A stretch of 54,392 nucleotides of DNA. Origin: an uncultured Clostridia bacterium (lineage in GTDB: Bacteria; Bacillota; Clostridia; Christensenellales; Aristaeellaceae). The notes beneath the pieces were generated by a model. The model worked only from the letters and a program-made list of their open reading frames with translations. It did no database searches and had not been told where the DNA came from. This document shows, piece after piece, positions 41,925 through 50,969 of this stretch. Where the stretch lies: contig CAKTTL010000006.1 in NCBI GenBank assembly GCA_934615235.1, forward strand, positions 1 to 54,392, in the 5' to 3' direction. Both the position numbers and the translations under genes were made by a program. Numbering within the stretch: position 1 is the stretch's first letter; the number at the start of each line of letters is the position of its first letter.

Positions 41925-43541
41925 TTACCGGCTCAGCCTGTCCCCGTTAAAATGTTCCTTCGTCAGTTTCACCACCGTGCCCGACAGCGCCAGCAGGGCA
42001 ATCAGGTTCGGCACGGCCATAAATCCGTTCATCGTATCGGCAATGTTCCAGACAAGCGACAGCTTCAGCGTCGCGCCGATGACGACCGTCGCGATAAACG
42101 CGATCTGGTAGACGATCACGCCGCGTCCCTTCGTCAGATACGCGAAGCAGCGCTGGCCATACAGCGACCAGGAAAGGATCGTCGAGAAGGCGAAGAACAG
42201 GATGGCGATGGCGATAAAGATGCTCGAAACCTTCGGCCCAAGCACGGTGCCGAACGCGAGAATCGTCGTATCCGCGCCCGCCATGTCCGCGTTGCCCCAC
42301 GGCACGATGTTCGAGGAAAGCACCACCAGCGCCGTCATCGTGCAGATGACGATCGTATCGGCAAACACTTCAAAGACGCCGTAAAGCCCCTGCTTGACCG
42401 GGTCGGTTTCGCTCGAGCTCGCATGCGCGATGGGCGCGGAACCAAGACCCGCTTCATTGGAGAACACGCCGCGGCCCACGCCGCGCTTGATCGCGTTCAT
42501 CAGCACAAACCCCGTCACGCCGCCGAACGCAGCTTCCGGCGTAAACGCCGCCTGGAAAATGCTCTTGAAAACCATGCCCAAATTGCCGATGTTGCTGAAG
42601 ATCACGATCAGCGAACCGAGAATATAGAACGCGCTCATCGCAGGAACGATCTTCTCCGCCACGCTGCCCAGCCGCTTGATGCCGCCGATCACGACAAGCG
42701 CCACCAGCGCCGCGATGAGAATACCGACCACCCAGCGCACAATCGTTTCCGTCTGCGTGCCAGTGATCACCGTCGCGGTGACGGAGTCAATCGCGGTCAC
42801 GAACGTTCCAGCGATGGTATTCACCTGCGTCATGCTGCCGATGCCGAAAGAGGCAAGCGCGCCGAACGCGGCGAACATCACGGCCAGCCAGCCCCAGCCC
42901 TTGCCCAGACCGTTTTTAATATAATACATCGGGCCGCCGACCCATTCGCCTTTGGCGTTCTTCTCGCGGTATTTCACGGCCAGCACAATTTCCGCATACT
43001 TCGTGCACATGCCCATCAGCGCGGCAACCCACATCCAGAATACGGCGCCCGGGCCGCCCAGCACGATCGCGCCGGTTACGCCCGCGATATTTCCCGTGCC
43101 GACCGTTCCGGCAAGCGCCGTACAAAGCGCCTGGAACGGCGTAATCTCGCCCTCGCCCACGTCCGCCTTTTCACGGCGGAACAGCCTTCCGACGGTGCTG
43201 CGCATCATGTAGCCGAACCTGCGAAACTGCAGGAAGCCCGTTCGCGCGCTGATATACGCGCCCGTGCCGACCAGCAGCACGCACATAAAAATGCCCCATG
43301 CAATATCGTTCAGGAAGTTATTCGCATCCGCCACAACGTCTGCGAAAGTGCGTTTCTGCGCGACTTCCGCCGCAGCGTCCGCAGCCGCCGCTTCATCTGC
43401 AGCGGGGTTTCCGTTGGCATAGCTGCCAACGGCGACCGCGTTGCCGGTGGGCTTCTGCGTCGTATCGACAAACGCGGAAGCAATCAGTACGCCGAAAATC
43501 ACGACACACAGCAGGACACGAACCATTGTGGCTTTCTTCAT
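41925..43541 (-). CDS. AGCS-family sodium:alanine/glycine symporter
   Basis: A 538-residue sodium-coupled amino-acid importer with about eleven helices. Family landmarks are GTGNIAGVTGAI, GGPGAVFWMW and GRGVFSNEAGLGSAPIAHA. It is about 60-90 residues longer than usual because of an N-terminal hydrophobic segment (residues 8-24) followed by a low-complexity Ala/Asp stretch (about 45-62). That first segment may be an extra helix or a cleaved signal. AAAGAAGGGA lies upstream of the start. Confidence 0.9.
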   Translation of the reverse strand: MKKATMVRVLLCVVIFGVLIASAFVDTTQKPTGNAVAVGSYANGNPAADEAAAADAAAEVAQKRTFADVVADANNFLNDIAWGIFMCVLLVGTGAYISARTGFLQFRRFGYMMRSTVGRLFRREKADVGEGEITPFQALCTALAGTVGTGNIAGVTGAIVLGGPGAVFWMWVAALMGMCTKYAEIVLAVKYREKNAKGEWVGGPMYYIKNGLGKGWGWLAVMFAAFGALASFGIGSMTQVNTIAGTFVTAIDSVTATVITGTQTETIVRWVVGILIAALVALVVIGGIKRLGSVAEKIVPAMSAFYILGSLIVIFSNIGNLGMVFKSIFQAAFTPEAAFGGVTGFVLMNAIKRGVGRGVFSNEAGLGSAPIAHASSSETDPVKQGLYGVFEVFADTIVICTMTALVVLSSNIVPWGNADMAGADTTILAFGTVLGPKVSSIFIAIAILFFAFSTILSWSLYGQRCFAYLTKGRGVIVYQIAFIATVVIGATLKLSLVWNIADTMNGFMAVPNLIALLALSGTVVKLTKEHFNGDRLSR

Positions 43542-43601
43542 GCGATTCCCTTCTTTTCAATAAAACTGGATCATATACAGAGCTATCATCCGTTGCCGTA
43601 T

Positions 43602-43630
43602 ACTATAATCCATTTTTTTCCGAATTTCAA
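43602..43630 (-). promoter_or_regulatory. Predicted symporter promoter
   Basis: On the minus strand TTGAAA (43625-43630), 17-base spacer, TATAGT (43602-43607), about 61 bases before the start codon. Confidence 0.65.
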
Positions 43631-43674
43631 GAGGAAAATGAAAGTTATTTTTATGTTTAAGTCATTTTATAATT

Positions 43675-43708
43675 AAAAAACCCGCAAATCATTCCCGATT
43701 TGCGGGTT
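43675..43708 (-). terminator. Terminator of the GH106-like gene
   Basis: On the minus strand AACCCGCAAATC and GATTTGCGGGTT arms (loop GGGAAT) followed by TTTTTT. Confidence 0.9.
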
Positions 43709-43779
43709 CTGTTGTTTCAAAAATGCATCACGAGCATTTTCTCTTTTTTCGCGCTCCGCGCGGAATATCCAGGCGGCCG

Positions 43780-46230
43780 TCACCAGCAGATTTCCGCCCC
43801 CGCGATTCCGCCGCCCGTCTCGCGCTTTTCAAAAAGCAGCGTCATCTCATGATACGGCCCCTGCGTGCCGCACGCCTCGCGCAGCGCCGTGTCGACGCGC
43901 ACAAATTCGTTCGCGCACGTGTTGGAAACGAGCAGCTCAAGCTCGTTTTCCTCCCGTACAAGCCGCGCGGGCAGCTTCATCCGGAAGGGGGAGAAGATCA
44001 TCGCATCCGGCAGCGCCTCGCCGTTCAGGCGGATGAAACAGCAGGCTTCCATTTTCGCAAGCCGCAGCTCAGCATCCCGTCCAAGCGCTTCCTTCGGCAG
44101 CGAGAAGCGCGCGCGATAAAGCACCGTGCCCGAAAAGCCGCGCCCCAGCGTATTCGCCCACGGCTCGAGCGCGCCCTCGCGGAACGGCTCGTCCAGCTCG
44201 ACAAGCCTGCGTTCGCCTCCCTCGGCAAGAAAAAGCCGCACGGGCTTCCATTCGAAAGCTTCTATTTGGATTTCCCGTTCCGCCTCGCGCTCCGGTTCCG
44301 CCGCTTCTTCCCACGCGCCCGTTACAAACGCGCGCATCTCGCCCATCTCGAAATTCAGCGCGCATTCGCTTTCACACCGCGTCAGCGCATCGTCCGACAG
44401 GCCGATCTCGGCGACCGGCTCGCCGAACGCGACACGCGCCGTCGTTTTTTCCGCGCCTTCGTTAAAGAGCAGCAGCAGCCTGCGGCCGTCCGGCAGCGTG
44501 CGCGCGCTGACCCGGACGGCGCTTTGCGCCTCCTCCACCTGCACCGGCGCGGCGACGTGTTCGCCGATTTGCCCCATCTGCGCGCGAATCGCGCCGCTCA
44601 CTTCCGCGCGTCCCGTAATCACCACGCGTCCGCCATGCGCGATAAACGCTTCCAGCCGTGCGCGCACGGCTTCGGGCATCTCCCGCGCGTCGGCGATAAA
44701 CACGGTTTTATACCGCTCCACCTCGCCGCGCAGGATCCATTCGTCGTCGATCACGTCGAACGCGCCGCAGCGCTTTTCAATTTCGCGGCCGAGCGCAAAA
44801 AAGCTTTCGCCCGCATTCGCCGCCCGCGCAGGTTCCGCCCACCAGTCGCGCAGCGGCATATAAAGCGCCTGCGGGATCTCCTCCACGCCCAGCGCGGCCA
44901 GATGCGAAACCTTCGCCGTATAGCGGTTGAACGTGCGCAGCGCGTCGTACCGCGGCGATTCCGCCGTAAAGCACGGGCGCATCGCGCCGGTCACATGGCC
45001 GCTCTTTCCATATGGCACGCACATGAAATTGAACAGGTTCACGCCGCGCACAGCCTGGAAATTGACCGTATAGCGCATCTGATCGAACGACGTGCCCGCG
45101 CCGTAAACCGCGAACGTTTCCGACAGCACGCGCCGCGCGCCCGTCTGATGCGCCGCGCTGGACGCAAACCGCGGAAAGAATGAATTCCACCCATGCAAAA
45201 GCCCCGCGTTCGCGCCGGGCAGCGCCAACGGGTTTTCAGGAAAAATCTGCCGGTAAATGCAATCCACGCCCGGAATATCCATACACCGCAGCGCAGAGAG
45301 CAGATTGCCGCTCTTGCCGATAAACCCCGTCGCGTCGTCCTGATCGACATGCCCGGTAAACGGCATGCCGTGCGCGTTGCTCCATGCCCGCAGCGGCTTG
45401 AAATAATTTTCTGCAAACTCGTCCGCGCAGAAGCCGTAAAAATCCATCAGCGCGCGGCGCTCGCGCGCGTTTTCCGTTTCTCCGGATACAAGCGCCGGCA
45501 GAAAATCGAGCATATCATAGCCGAACTTTTCGCGAAAGCGTTCATACACGCGCGGCTCGCCTGTTTTCATATTCACCGACGGTTCATCCGTAAACACTGC
45601 GCCGATCGTCCCGCCAAAGCGCGCGCCGACGAAGGGCGCGTATTTCTCGTGCGTCTGCGCGATAAACTCGTCCGTCGTTTCCCGCAGCAAAAGCTCGGGG
45701 TATTTCCGCTCTCCGCCGCAGGGCGCAGAGCAATATTCGGTGATCCTGGTTTCGCGCTCCGCGCGGAAGGGAGCGCGCAGCCGTTCCCCGTCCGCCGCGA
45801 ATGCGGCCAGCGCATCCTCCGCGGGGACGTAGGCTTCCCCCGCGGCTAGCGTCCGCGCGCGCGCCTCCAGCTTGCGGCCGCAAAGCTGCGGCTTCGCCGT
45901 TCCGACATGGCCGCCCGCGCTGCCGGAGGGCCAGCCGTCCTCGTCGTAAAGCCAGAGCGTCATGCCGCGCTTTTCGGCTTCTTCCGCCGCAAAGGCGAAC
46001 AGGCGCAGATATTCGTCCGTCAGGTAATCCGGCTCGAGGTACGTCGGCATGTTCACCGGACGGAACTGCTTCGATTCCGGGATCACATAGAACGTTTTCA
46101 CGCCGATGCGCGCCATATCGTCCAGCCGCTGCGCAATCCCCCCGCGCGTCAGCCGGTCGTTCCAGACCCAGGAATAAACCGGCGCGGATTCATCGCCGGG
46201 CGTGAGGAGAAACTGAATATCCGGGTTCAT
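43780..46230 (-). CDS. GH106-like glycosyl hydrolase (alpha-L-rhamnosidase-type)
   Basis: An 816-residue protein without signal peptide. The N-terminal WVWNDRLTRGGIAQRLDDM, LWLYDEDGWPSGSAGG and FTDEPSVN segments recall GH106 and related TIM-barrel glycosidases. A Rossmann-like region (about 480-560) and a C-terminal galactose-binding-like jelly roll (about 690-800) follow. It is shorter than typical GH106 (1000 or more residues), so the family call is tentative. AAAGGAG is upstream. Last gene of the beta-helix/SH3-PDZ/acetyltransferase series. Likely cleaves a rhamnose- or galactose-type bond in the cytoplasm. Confidence 0.65.
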   Translation of the reverse strand: MNPDIQFLLTPGDESAPVYSWVWNDRLTRGGIAQRLDDMARIGVKTFYVIPESKQFRPVNMPTYLEPDYLTDEYLRLFAFAAEEAEKRGMTLWLYDEDGWPSGSAGGHVGTAKPQLCGRKLEARARTLAAGEAYVPAEDALAAFAADGERLRAPFRAERETRITEYCSAPCGGERKYPELLLRETTDEFIAQTHEKYAPFVGARFGGTIGAVFTDEPSVNMKTGEPRVYERFREKFGYDMLDFLPALVSGETENARERRALMDFYGFCADEFAENYFKPLRAWSNAHGMPFTGHVDQDDATGFIGKSGNLLSALRCMDIPGVDCIYRQIFPENPLALPGANAGLLHGWNSFFPRFASSAAHQTGARRVLSETFAVYGAGTSFDQMRYTVNFQAVRGVNLFNFMCVPYGKSGHVTGAMRPCFTAESPRYDALRTFNRYTAKVSHLAALGVEEIPQALYMPLRDWWAEPARAANAGESFFALGREIEKRCGAFDVIDDEWILRGEVERYKTVFIADAREMPEAVRARLEAFIAHGGRVVITGRAEVSGAIRAQMGQIGEHVAAPVQVEEAQSAVRVSARTLPDGRRLLLLFNEGAEKTTARVAFGEPVAEIGLSDDALTRCESECALNFEMGEMRAFVTGAWEEAAEPEREAEREIQIEAFEWKPVRLFLAEGGERRLVELDEPFREGALEPWANTLGRGFSGTVLYRARFSLPKEALGRDAELRLAKMEACCFIRLNGEALPDAMIFSPFRMKLPARLVREENELELLVSNTCANEFVRVDTALREACGTQGPYHEMTLLFEKRETGGGIAGAEICW

Positions 46231-46261
46231 AATGATGCTCCTTTTTACCCGCTATGCAAGT

Positions 46262-46288
46262 CCCCCTTCTTTTCGCGAAAGAAGGGGG
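46262..46288. repeat. Shorter hairpin related to the long repeats, copy 3
   Basis: Arms CCCCCTTCTTT and AAAGAAGGGGG around TCGCG, between the acetyltransferase and the GH106-like gene. It shares the C-rich base and CTTCTTT tip with copies 1 and 2. Confidence 0.55.
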
Positions 46289-46308
46289 CTCGAGCGTTCA
46301 CAAGGGGA

Positions 46309-46929
46309 TTAATGAATTTCGTCGAAGAGGCTGCAAATCGAATCCTTTTCCGTAATCGGACGGATCACCCGGGCGGGCACGCCCGCGGCGAAGGAGTTGG
46401 CCGGAATGCTTTTCGTCACCACGCTGCCCGCGCCGATCACGCAGTTATCACCGATCGTCACGCCGGGACAGACGACGACGTTCGCCCCGAACCAGCAATC
46501 GCTGCCGATGGTAACGGGTTTTGCGTAGCAGAGAAAGCGCTCCACGCCGTCGCTGCAGCGCATACCGCGCCGCTCGTCGGGCAGCATCGGGTGCAGCGGC
46601 GTGACGATCGTCACGTTCGGGCCGAAGTTGCAGTAATCGCCGATGGTCACCTTCGCGTCGTCCTGCACGGTGAAATTGAAGTTCATAAAGCAGTGGCTGC
46701 CCACGCGCGTATGGCATCCGTAATGGAAGCGCACAGGGCCTAGCATCATCGTTTCCTCGCCAATTTCGGCCAGAAGCTCGCGCAGAATCTTTCGCCTTGC
46801 CTCGGCGTCGCTTTCGTAAAGGTTATTGTAATCCTGGCTGAGCCGGTGCGCCTTTTCCTTTTTCGCCACCAGTTCCGGCACTTCCGAGGCAAAAAGCTTT
46901 CCGCTGAAAATCCGTTCTTCTTCCGTCAT
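46309..46929 (-). CDS. Sugar O-acetyltransferase (maltose/galactoside acetyltransferase family)
   Basis: A 206-residue left-handed beta-helix enzyme that moves acetyl from acetyl-CoA to sugars. N-terminal mac domain (EEERIFSGKLF), hexapeptide repeats from about residue 70 (IGDYCNFGPNVTIV), the likely catalytic His in VTPLHPM, and GAGSVVTKSIPANSFAAGVPAR at the end. The length is typical. It follows the SH3/PDZ gene after 6 bases. Confidence 0.92.
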   Translation of the reverse strand: MTEEERIFSGKLFASEVPELVAKKEKAHRLSQDYNNLYESDAEARRKILRELLAEIGEETMMLGPVRFHYGCHTRVGSHCFMNFNFTVQDDAKVTIGDYCNFGPNVTIVTPLHPMLPDERRGMRCSDGVERFLCYAKPVTIGSDCWFGANVVVCPGVTIGDNCVIGAGSVVTKSIPANSFAAGVPARVIRPITEKDSICSLFDEIH

Positions 46930-46935
46930 TTTCTT

Positions 46936-48618
46936 TTACCGCTCCATTGTCGCGGCGTAATACATTCCGTCGCGCCAGAATACCAGTTCGAACGTCGCGT
47001 TCTGAGCGATCGCGTCCCGCGCCTGCCAGAGCGCCCGCGTGCTTGTGAGCGCCGTTGTATCCAGCGCCAGCAGCACGTCGCCCGGCTGCAGCCCGGCCCA
47101 GTCGCCGTACTTATTCTCCTCGACGCTCGTCACAACGAGCCCTTCCGGCGCGCTGTACGCCTTGCGGTAAAGCGGCAGCACGTATTCGCATGCAAAGCCC
47201 ATGTCCCATTCGTCCCCGGTCTCTTCCGCCGCAGAACCGATGCGGCCCTGCGTTTTGCTGCTCGTCGTATCGGCGGCGTTCGCCGTGCCGACGGCGTACC
47301 AGCTGCGGCTGCCGCTGTCAATCTGAATCTCCCGGCCGCCCGCGGTATAAGACGCAACCGTCACCATCGCCCCGGCGAAGTATTCGCCTTCTTTGATGGT
47401 AAAGTAGCTGTTGCGCGTGCCGTCGGAATAGGTCGCCCCTTTGGCGACGCCCGCGTTTTTCGGATACGTCCGCGCAGCCTGCGCGGCGAGCGTATCGGCC
47501 AGCTCGACCGCCTCGCCGTATGCGGAATACGGGATAATCTGCAGCGCGAAACCCTCCAGCGCCTCGCCCGTGCGGTTGACGAACTCGACCTGAACGGCGC
47601 TTGCGCCGTTATAGCTGACAATCCTCGCGCTTTTGAGCTCCACCGGCGCGCCGCTCTGCGCCTGCGCGGATGCGCCAAGCGCGTAATCGGAGAAAAGCAG
47701 CGCCTGCGTCAGCGCGTCTGCGTCGCCCGTTTCGGGCAGGTTGTTTTTCTGCTGGAAGCGCTTGACATACTCGGTCGTCGATTCGGAATACTCCGGCCCG
47801 AGCATCAGATAATCCTTATAATACCCCAGCTCGGTCAGCCGCGTCTTCAGCGCCGATACCGCGTCGCCGGAATCGCCGACGGTGAGGAGCGAATACTGCG
47901 CCAGCTCGTCGTCCGAAAAAAGCGTCTGCTCCGCCCCGCCGCTTTCGGCGACAAGGTAATAGTAATACGACGAATCGATGCGTCGGCTGAGATCCGTACC
48001 GTCAGGGTAACGCTTGCCGGCGGGCGTCTCCTGCTGCGCCTGCGCGCTCTCCGCCTGCGGCGCCGTCGTCTCTTCGGCGGCGGTCATGCCTTCAGGCGCA
48101 TAGTCGAGCAGATTGGCCTGCACGTATCCCTCGTCCGCGCCTGCGCGCACATGCGTCCAGCCGTCGGCCGTCTCGCCCGCGAGCACGTCCGTCAGCGCGG
48201 CCAGCTCGCCGATCTTCACGGCGTTCGCCGAAGCGCTTCGTCGCAGATTCACTTCGCACTTGGTACGGGCGGCGCGCCAGGTTTCCGCTGCGGGCGCGCT
48301 CGCCTCGAACGGCTCGGAGGCAATCACCGTCGTTTCGCCGTCCGTAAAATCAAGCAGTTCCTTCAGGATATACCCGCCGTGGCTGCTGCCCGGCACGGTG
48401 ATATGACACCATTCCTCGCCGCCCTCCGTCACCGTCTCGTCGACGATCGCCTCCTCGCCCTTTTCCAGCGTGAAAACGATGTCGTTGCGCTTGGACGGCC
48501 CCCTGCGCACGTTCGCGTCGCGGTTTGCGCGCGCGGAAACGCTTTCCGCAAGCCCCGGCATGGCGGCCGCCAGCAGGCATGCGGCCAGCAGCGCGGCGAT
48601 TTTCTTCATCCGTTTCAT
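46936..48618 (-). CDS. Secreted SH3-SH3-PG-binding-PDZ protein
   Basis: A 560-residue exported protein. Signal peptide (cleavage after GLA), two bacterial SH3 domains (about 30-90 and 115-170), an Ala/Gln/Thr linker, a peptidoglycan-binding-1 domain (VGDSGDAVSALKTRLTELGYY, about 245-310), a beta-rich middle, and a C-terminal PDZ-like domain (GLVVTSVEENKYGDWAGLQPGD). It has the parts of a wall-anchored protease adaptor but no protease. ATG 48618 follows GAGGGG by 7 bases. A GC hairpin stands just upstream. Confidence 0.82.
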   Translation of the reverse strand: MKRMKKIAALLAACLLAAAMPGLAESVSARANRDANVRRGPSKRNDIVFTLEKGEEAIVDETVTEGGEEWCHITVPGSSHGGYILKELLDFTDGETTVIASEPFEASAPAAETWRAARTKCEVNLRRSASANAVKIGELAALTDVLAGETADGWTHVRAGADEGYVQANLLDYAPEGMTAAEETTAPQAESAQAQQETPAGKRYPDGTDLSRRIDSSYYYYLVAESGGAEQTLFSDDELAQYSLLTVGDSGDAVSALKTRLTELGYYKDYLMLGPEYSESTTEYVKRFQQKNNLPETGDADALTQALLFSDYALGASAQAQSGAPVELKSARIVSYNGASAVQVEFVNRTGEALEGFALQIIPYSAYGEAVELADTLAAQAARTYPKNAGVAKGATYSDGTRNSYFTIKEGEYFAGAMVTVASYTAGGREIQIDSGSRSWYAVGTANAADTTSSKTQGRIGSAAEETGDEWDMGFACEYVLPLYRKAYSAPEGLVVTSVEENKYGDWAGLQPGDVLLALDTTALTSTRALWQARDAIAQNATFELVFWRDGMYYAATMER

Positions 48619-48640
48619 TTTTTCGCCCCTCTTGTTTTCT

Positions 48641-48656
48641 GCGGCGCAGGCGCCGC
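48641..48656. repeat. GC-rich hairpin before SH3/PDZ gene
   Basis: GCGGCGC-AG-GCGCCGC, 22 bases upstream of the start codon. Same arms as the hairpin at 35272-35288. Confidence 0.45.
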
Positions 48657-48686
48657 TTTTCAACGCGTTCGTTCAACTTGGAACAA

Positions 48687-48716
48687 ATTTTACCATAGCC
48701 GTTTCCGCCCTGTCAA
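48687..48716 (-). promoter_or_regulatory. Predicted promoter of the SH3/PDZ-acetyltransferase-GH106 operon
   Basis: On the minus strand consensus TTGACA (48711-48716), 18-base spacer, TAAAAT (48687-48692). Confidence 0.65.
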
Positions 48717-48725
48717 CGCGGCCGG

Positions 48726-50858
48726 TTAAAAGCTCCATGAATCCGTCTGCACGTCCGCCTGCGGCGTCTGCGTGAAAGCAGGCGCGGCGGTCGGCGCGGC
48801 GGTCGGCTCAGGCGCAGGAGCAGACGTGGGCGCGGGCGTTTCAACCGGCTGCGGCGCAGCCGTTTCTTCTTCATATACGATCCCGGCCAGCATGCCCGCC
48901 GCATCTTCCAGGCGCATGCTGCCCGCGCTGAGCGCAAAGCCCGCGAATCCCTGCGCGATCATCTCAGCGTTCGTCTGCAGCATCACGCTTTCACCCGAGA
49001 CCATCAGCGGAGAATTCTCCTGCGTATACGTAAGCGTGCCGGACTGTTTCACGATGGACTTTGCATGCGAAGAATTGCGGTAGTCGCCCTGCGCGCCCTC
49101 CCGCGCGCTGCCGACGACCACGATATACGGCTCGCCGCCGATGAGCACGTTGCCCTGCAGCTTTACGTTTCCCTCGCCCGAATTGTCGCTCAGGCCGATC
49201 TGCCCTTCAGCGTTAAAGGCGAAAATATTGTTGATCAGCGTGTTGCCATCGGCGTAATGCTGGAAGTATCCCTGCGAGGAACAGTTATAGCAAAGGTTGC
49301 CGCGAATGGTGATGCCGGACGCACCCTCGTCGAGGAAAATGCCGCGCCCGCCGTATCCGTTCGTCGCATGCTGCACATTGCGGATGACGTTCCCCTCGAC
49401 AACCGTATTGTTCTGCACGCCCAGCAGATAAATCCCGCCCAGGTCGGACAGCATCCCCTGCCCGATATTTTCGATCAGATTGGAGGCAATCCGCCAGCCG
49501 TCGGTCACGTTGAACGCCTTGCCCCACACCCAGCCGACGGACACGGCGGAATAGTAACCGTCGCGAATGGTGTTGCTGACGATTTCGCCGCGCGCGGCGT
49601 GCACGACGAGCACCGCCGGCGCGTTGAGGAACACGCGGCCGTAGCCCTCGATCACATTGTTGCAGAAGGATATATCGGACGTGGTATCCGCCTCCACATC
49701 CGTGTTGCGGCCGCAGATATAAAGCGCCTGCGCGCCGATCTGCATAAAGTCACAGTTCATAACGCTCGCGTTCTTCACGCGCTGGCCCAGCCGCACGCAG
49801 CCTCCGCCCATATCGCGGAAAACGCAATCGTAAATCGAAATTCCGTCGCAATCGGCGAAAACGAGCGCGCTTTCCACATCCACGGCGGCCTGCGCGTAAT
49901 CGTAGGTGAGGTTGTTGTTGGTGTAATTCCAGCCGGTCTGGGCGAAAGTGATCCCTTCCAGCGTCAGTCCGCTGACGCCTTCAAAGGCCAGCAGGCGCGT
50001 GAGCACGCCTGCGTAAAGCGGCGTGTTTTCCATCGTTTCCCCGTCGCGCGGGCAGTAATACAGCGTCCGCGCCGCCTCGTCGAACGCCCACTCGCCCGCC
50101 GTCATCGGCGCCTGCCAGACGTTCTCCAGCCAGAAAAAGTCGCCCGCCTGCACGGTCATCGTCGTCGGGCGGTTCAGCGTAATCCTTCCCGTTTCGGCGG
50201 AATAGGCGCGCACGGTCGTGCATTCGTCCTTCCACCAGTGCACGAGGCGGACGCGGCAGCCGGTCGGGTCGAAAGAGATGCTCTCCGGCCAGGCATAGAA
50301 CGCGCCGCTGCGCGCAAAGGCGTTGGATTCAGCGTTTTCCGCATCCTCCTCGAGCGTGCCGGCCACCCAGAGGGAGCCCATCTTCGGCCAGCGGGCGCTC
50401 TGGCGCGCGCCGTCGTCGCCGTAGAGGGCGTTGATCGCGCCGTACGGCGTCTGCGCGGCCCAGACGGTCTGCCCGCAAAGCTCCGTCTCGCGCCAGCCGT
50501 CCACGCGCACGCTTCCGGTCACGACCGGCTCCTCGTCCCCGTAGGCGCGGATGCTGAGCTGCGCCGGCAGATCCCAGCTCGCCTGCAGCGCGGCGTACAG
50601 CTCGTACCGCCCGCCCCGCAGCCAGATCGTCGCGCCGGAAACGCCGCCGCGCACACGCAAAAGCGCCTCGCCGAGCGTTTGCAGCGGCTCTTCAAGGGTG
50701 CCCGCGTCGTCGTCGTCGCCCCAGGGCGCAACGTAAATTTCGCTCGCGCCCGCGTTATAAAGCAGCGACTCCAACGGCGTTTCTTCCGCCAGCGCGCAGG
50801 CGCACAGGGCGACCGTCAGCGCGCAGAGCGCGCAAATCCATAAAAATCGCTTCATCAT
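48726..50858 (-). CDS. Secreted right-handed parallel beta-helix protein
   Basis: A 710-residue exported protein. The signal peptide ends CALA-EE. An N-terminal YVAPWGDDDDAGT segment, typical of surface beta-helix proteins, precedes a long helix of parallel strands (about 300-610) rich in N-x-I/V turns such as IVSNTIRDG and NNTVVEGNVIRNV. A Pro/Thr/Ala tail without sorting signal ends it. Such folds are often polysaccharide lyases or glycosidases, but no active site can be named. No ribosome-binding site precedes the double ATG and the transcription start predicted from the promoter falls on the first ATG, so it may be leaderless. Confidence 0.8.
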   Translation of the reverse strand: MMKRFLWICALCALTVALCACALAEETPLESLLYNAGASEIYVAPWGDDDDAGTLEEPLQTLGEALLRVRGGVSGATIWLRGGRYELYAALQASWDLPAQLSIRAYGDEEPVVTGSVRVDGWRETELCGQTVWAAQTPYGAINALYGDDGARQSARWPKMGSLWVAGTLEEDAENAESNAFARSGAFYAWPESISFDPTGCRVRLVHWWKDECTTVRAYSAETGRITLNRPTTMTVQAGDFFWLENVWQAPMTAGEWAFDEAARTLYYCPRDGETMENTPLYAGVLTRLLAFEGVSGLTLEGITFAQTGWNYTNNNLTYDYAQAAVDVESALVFADCDGISIYDCVFRDMGGGCVRLGQRVKNASVMNCDFMQIGAQALYICGRNTDVEADTTSDISFCNNVIEGYGRVFLNAPAVLVVHAARGEIVSNTIRDGYYSAVSVGWVWGKAFNVTDGWRIASNLIENIGQGMLSDLGGIYLLGVQNNTVVEGNVIRNVQHATNGYGGRGIFLDEGASGITIRGNLCYNCSSQGYFQHYADGNTLINNIFAFNAEGQIGLSDNSGEGNVKLQGNVLIGGEPYIVVVGSAREGAQGDYRNSSHAKSIVKQSGTLTYTQENSPLMVSGESVMLQTNAEMIAQGFAGFALSAGSMRLEDAAGMLAGIVYEEETAAPQPVETPAPTSAPAPEPTAAPTAAPAFTQTPQADVQTDSWSF

Positions 50859-50864
50859 GCGCCC

Positions 50865-50894
50865 AGTATAGCACACGCGTCCCCTTTTTGCCAA
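50865..50894 (-). promoter_or_regulatory. Predicted promoter of the beta-helix gene, leaderless
   Basis: On the minus strand TTGGCA (50889-50894), 18-base spacer, TATACT (50865-50870). The start codon begins 7 bases after the -10 box. Confidence 0.6.
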
Positions 50895-50926
50895 ATGCCG
50901 TATTTTCCATTTTCGCGCAAATGTGT

Positions 50927-50932
50927 TATACT
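50927..50932 (+). promoter_or_regulatory. -10 box of the nuclease-helicase operon
   Basis: TATACT 37 bases before the start at 50970. The -35 is weak (TTTCCA, 17-base spacer). Confidence 0.45.
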
Positions 50933-50969
50933 GGTGTGCCGACAGGCAGTTTTATTCGCAGGAGGAATC

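Noticed and set aside
49065..50843. A 592-codon plus-strand frame opposite the beta-helix gene
   Set aside because: Antisense artefact of GC-rich coding sequence. The minus strand has a signal peptide and beta-helix repeats.
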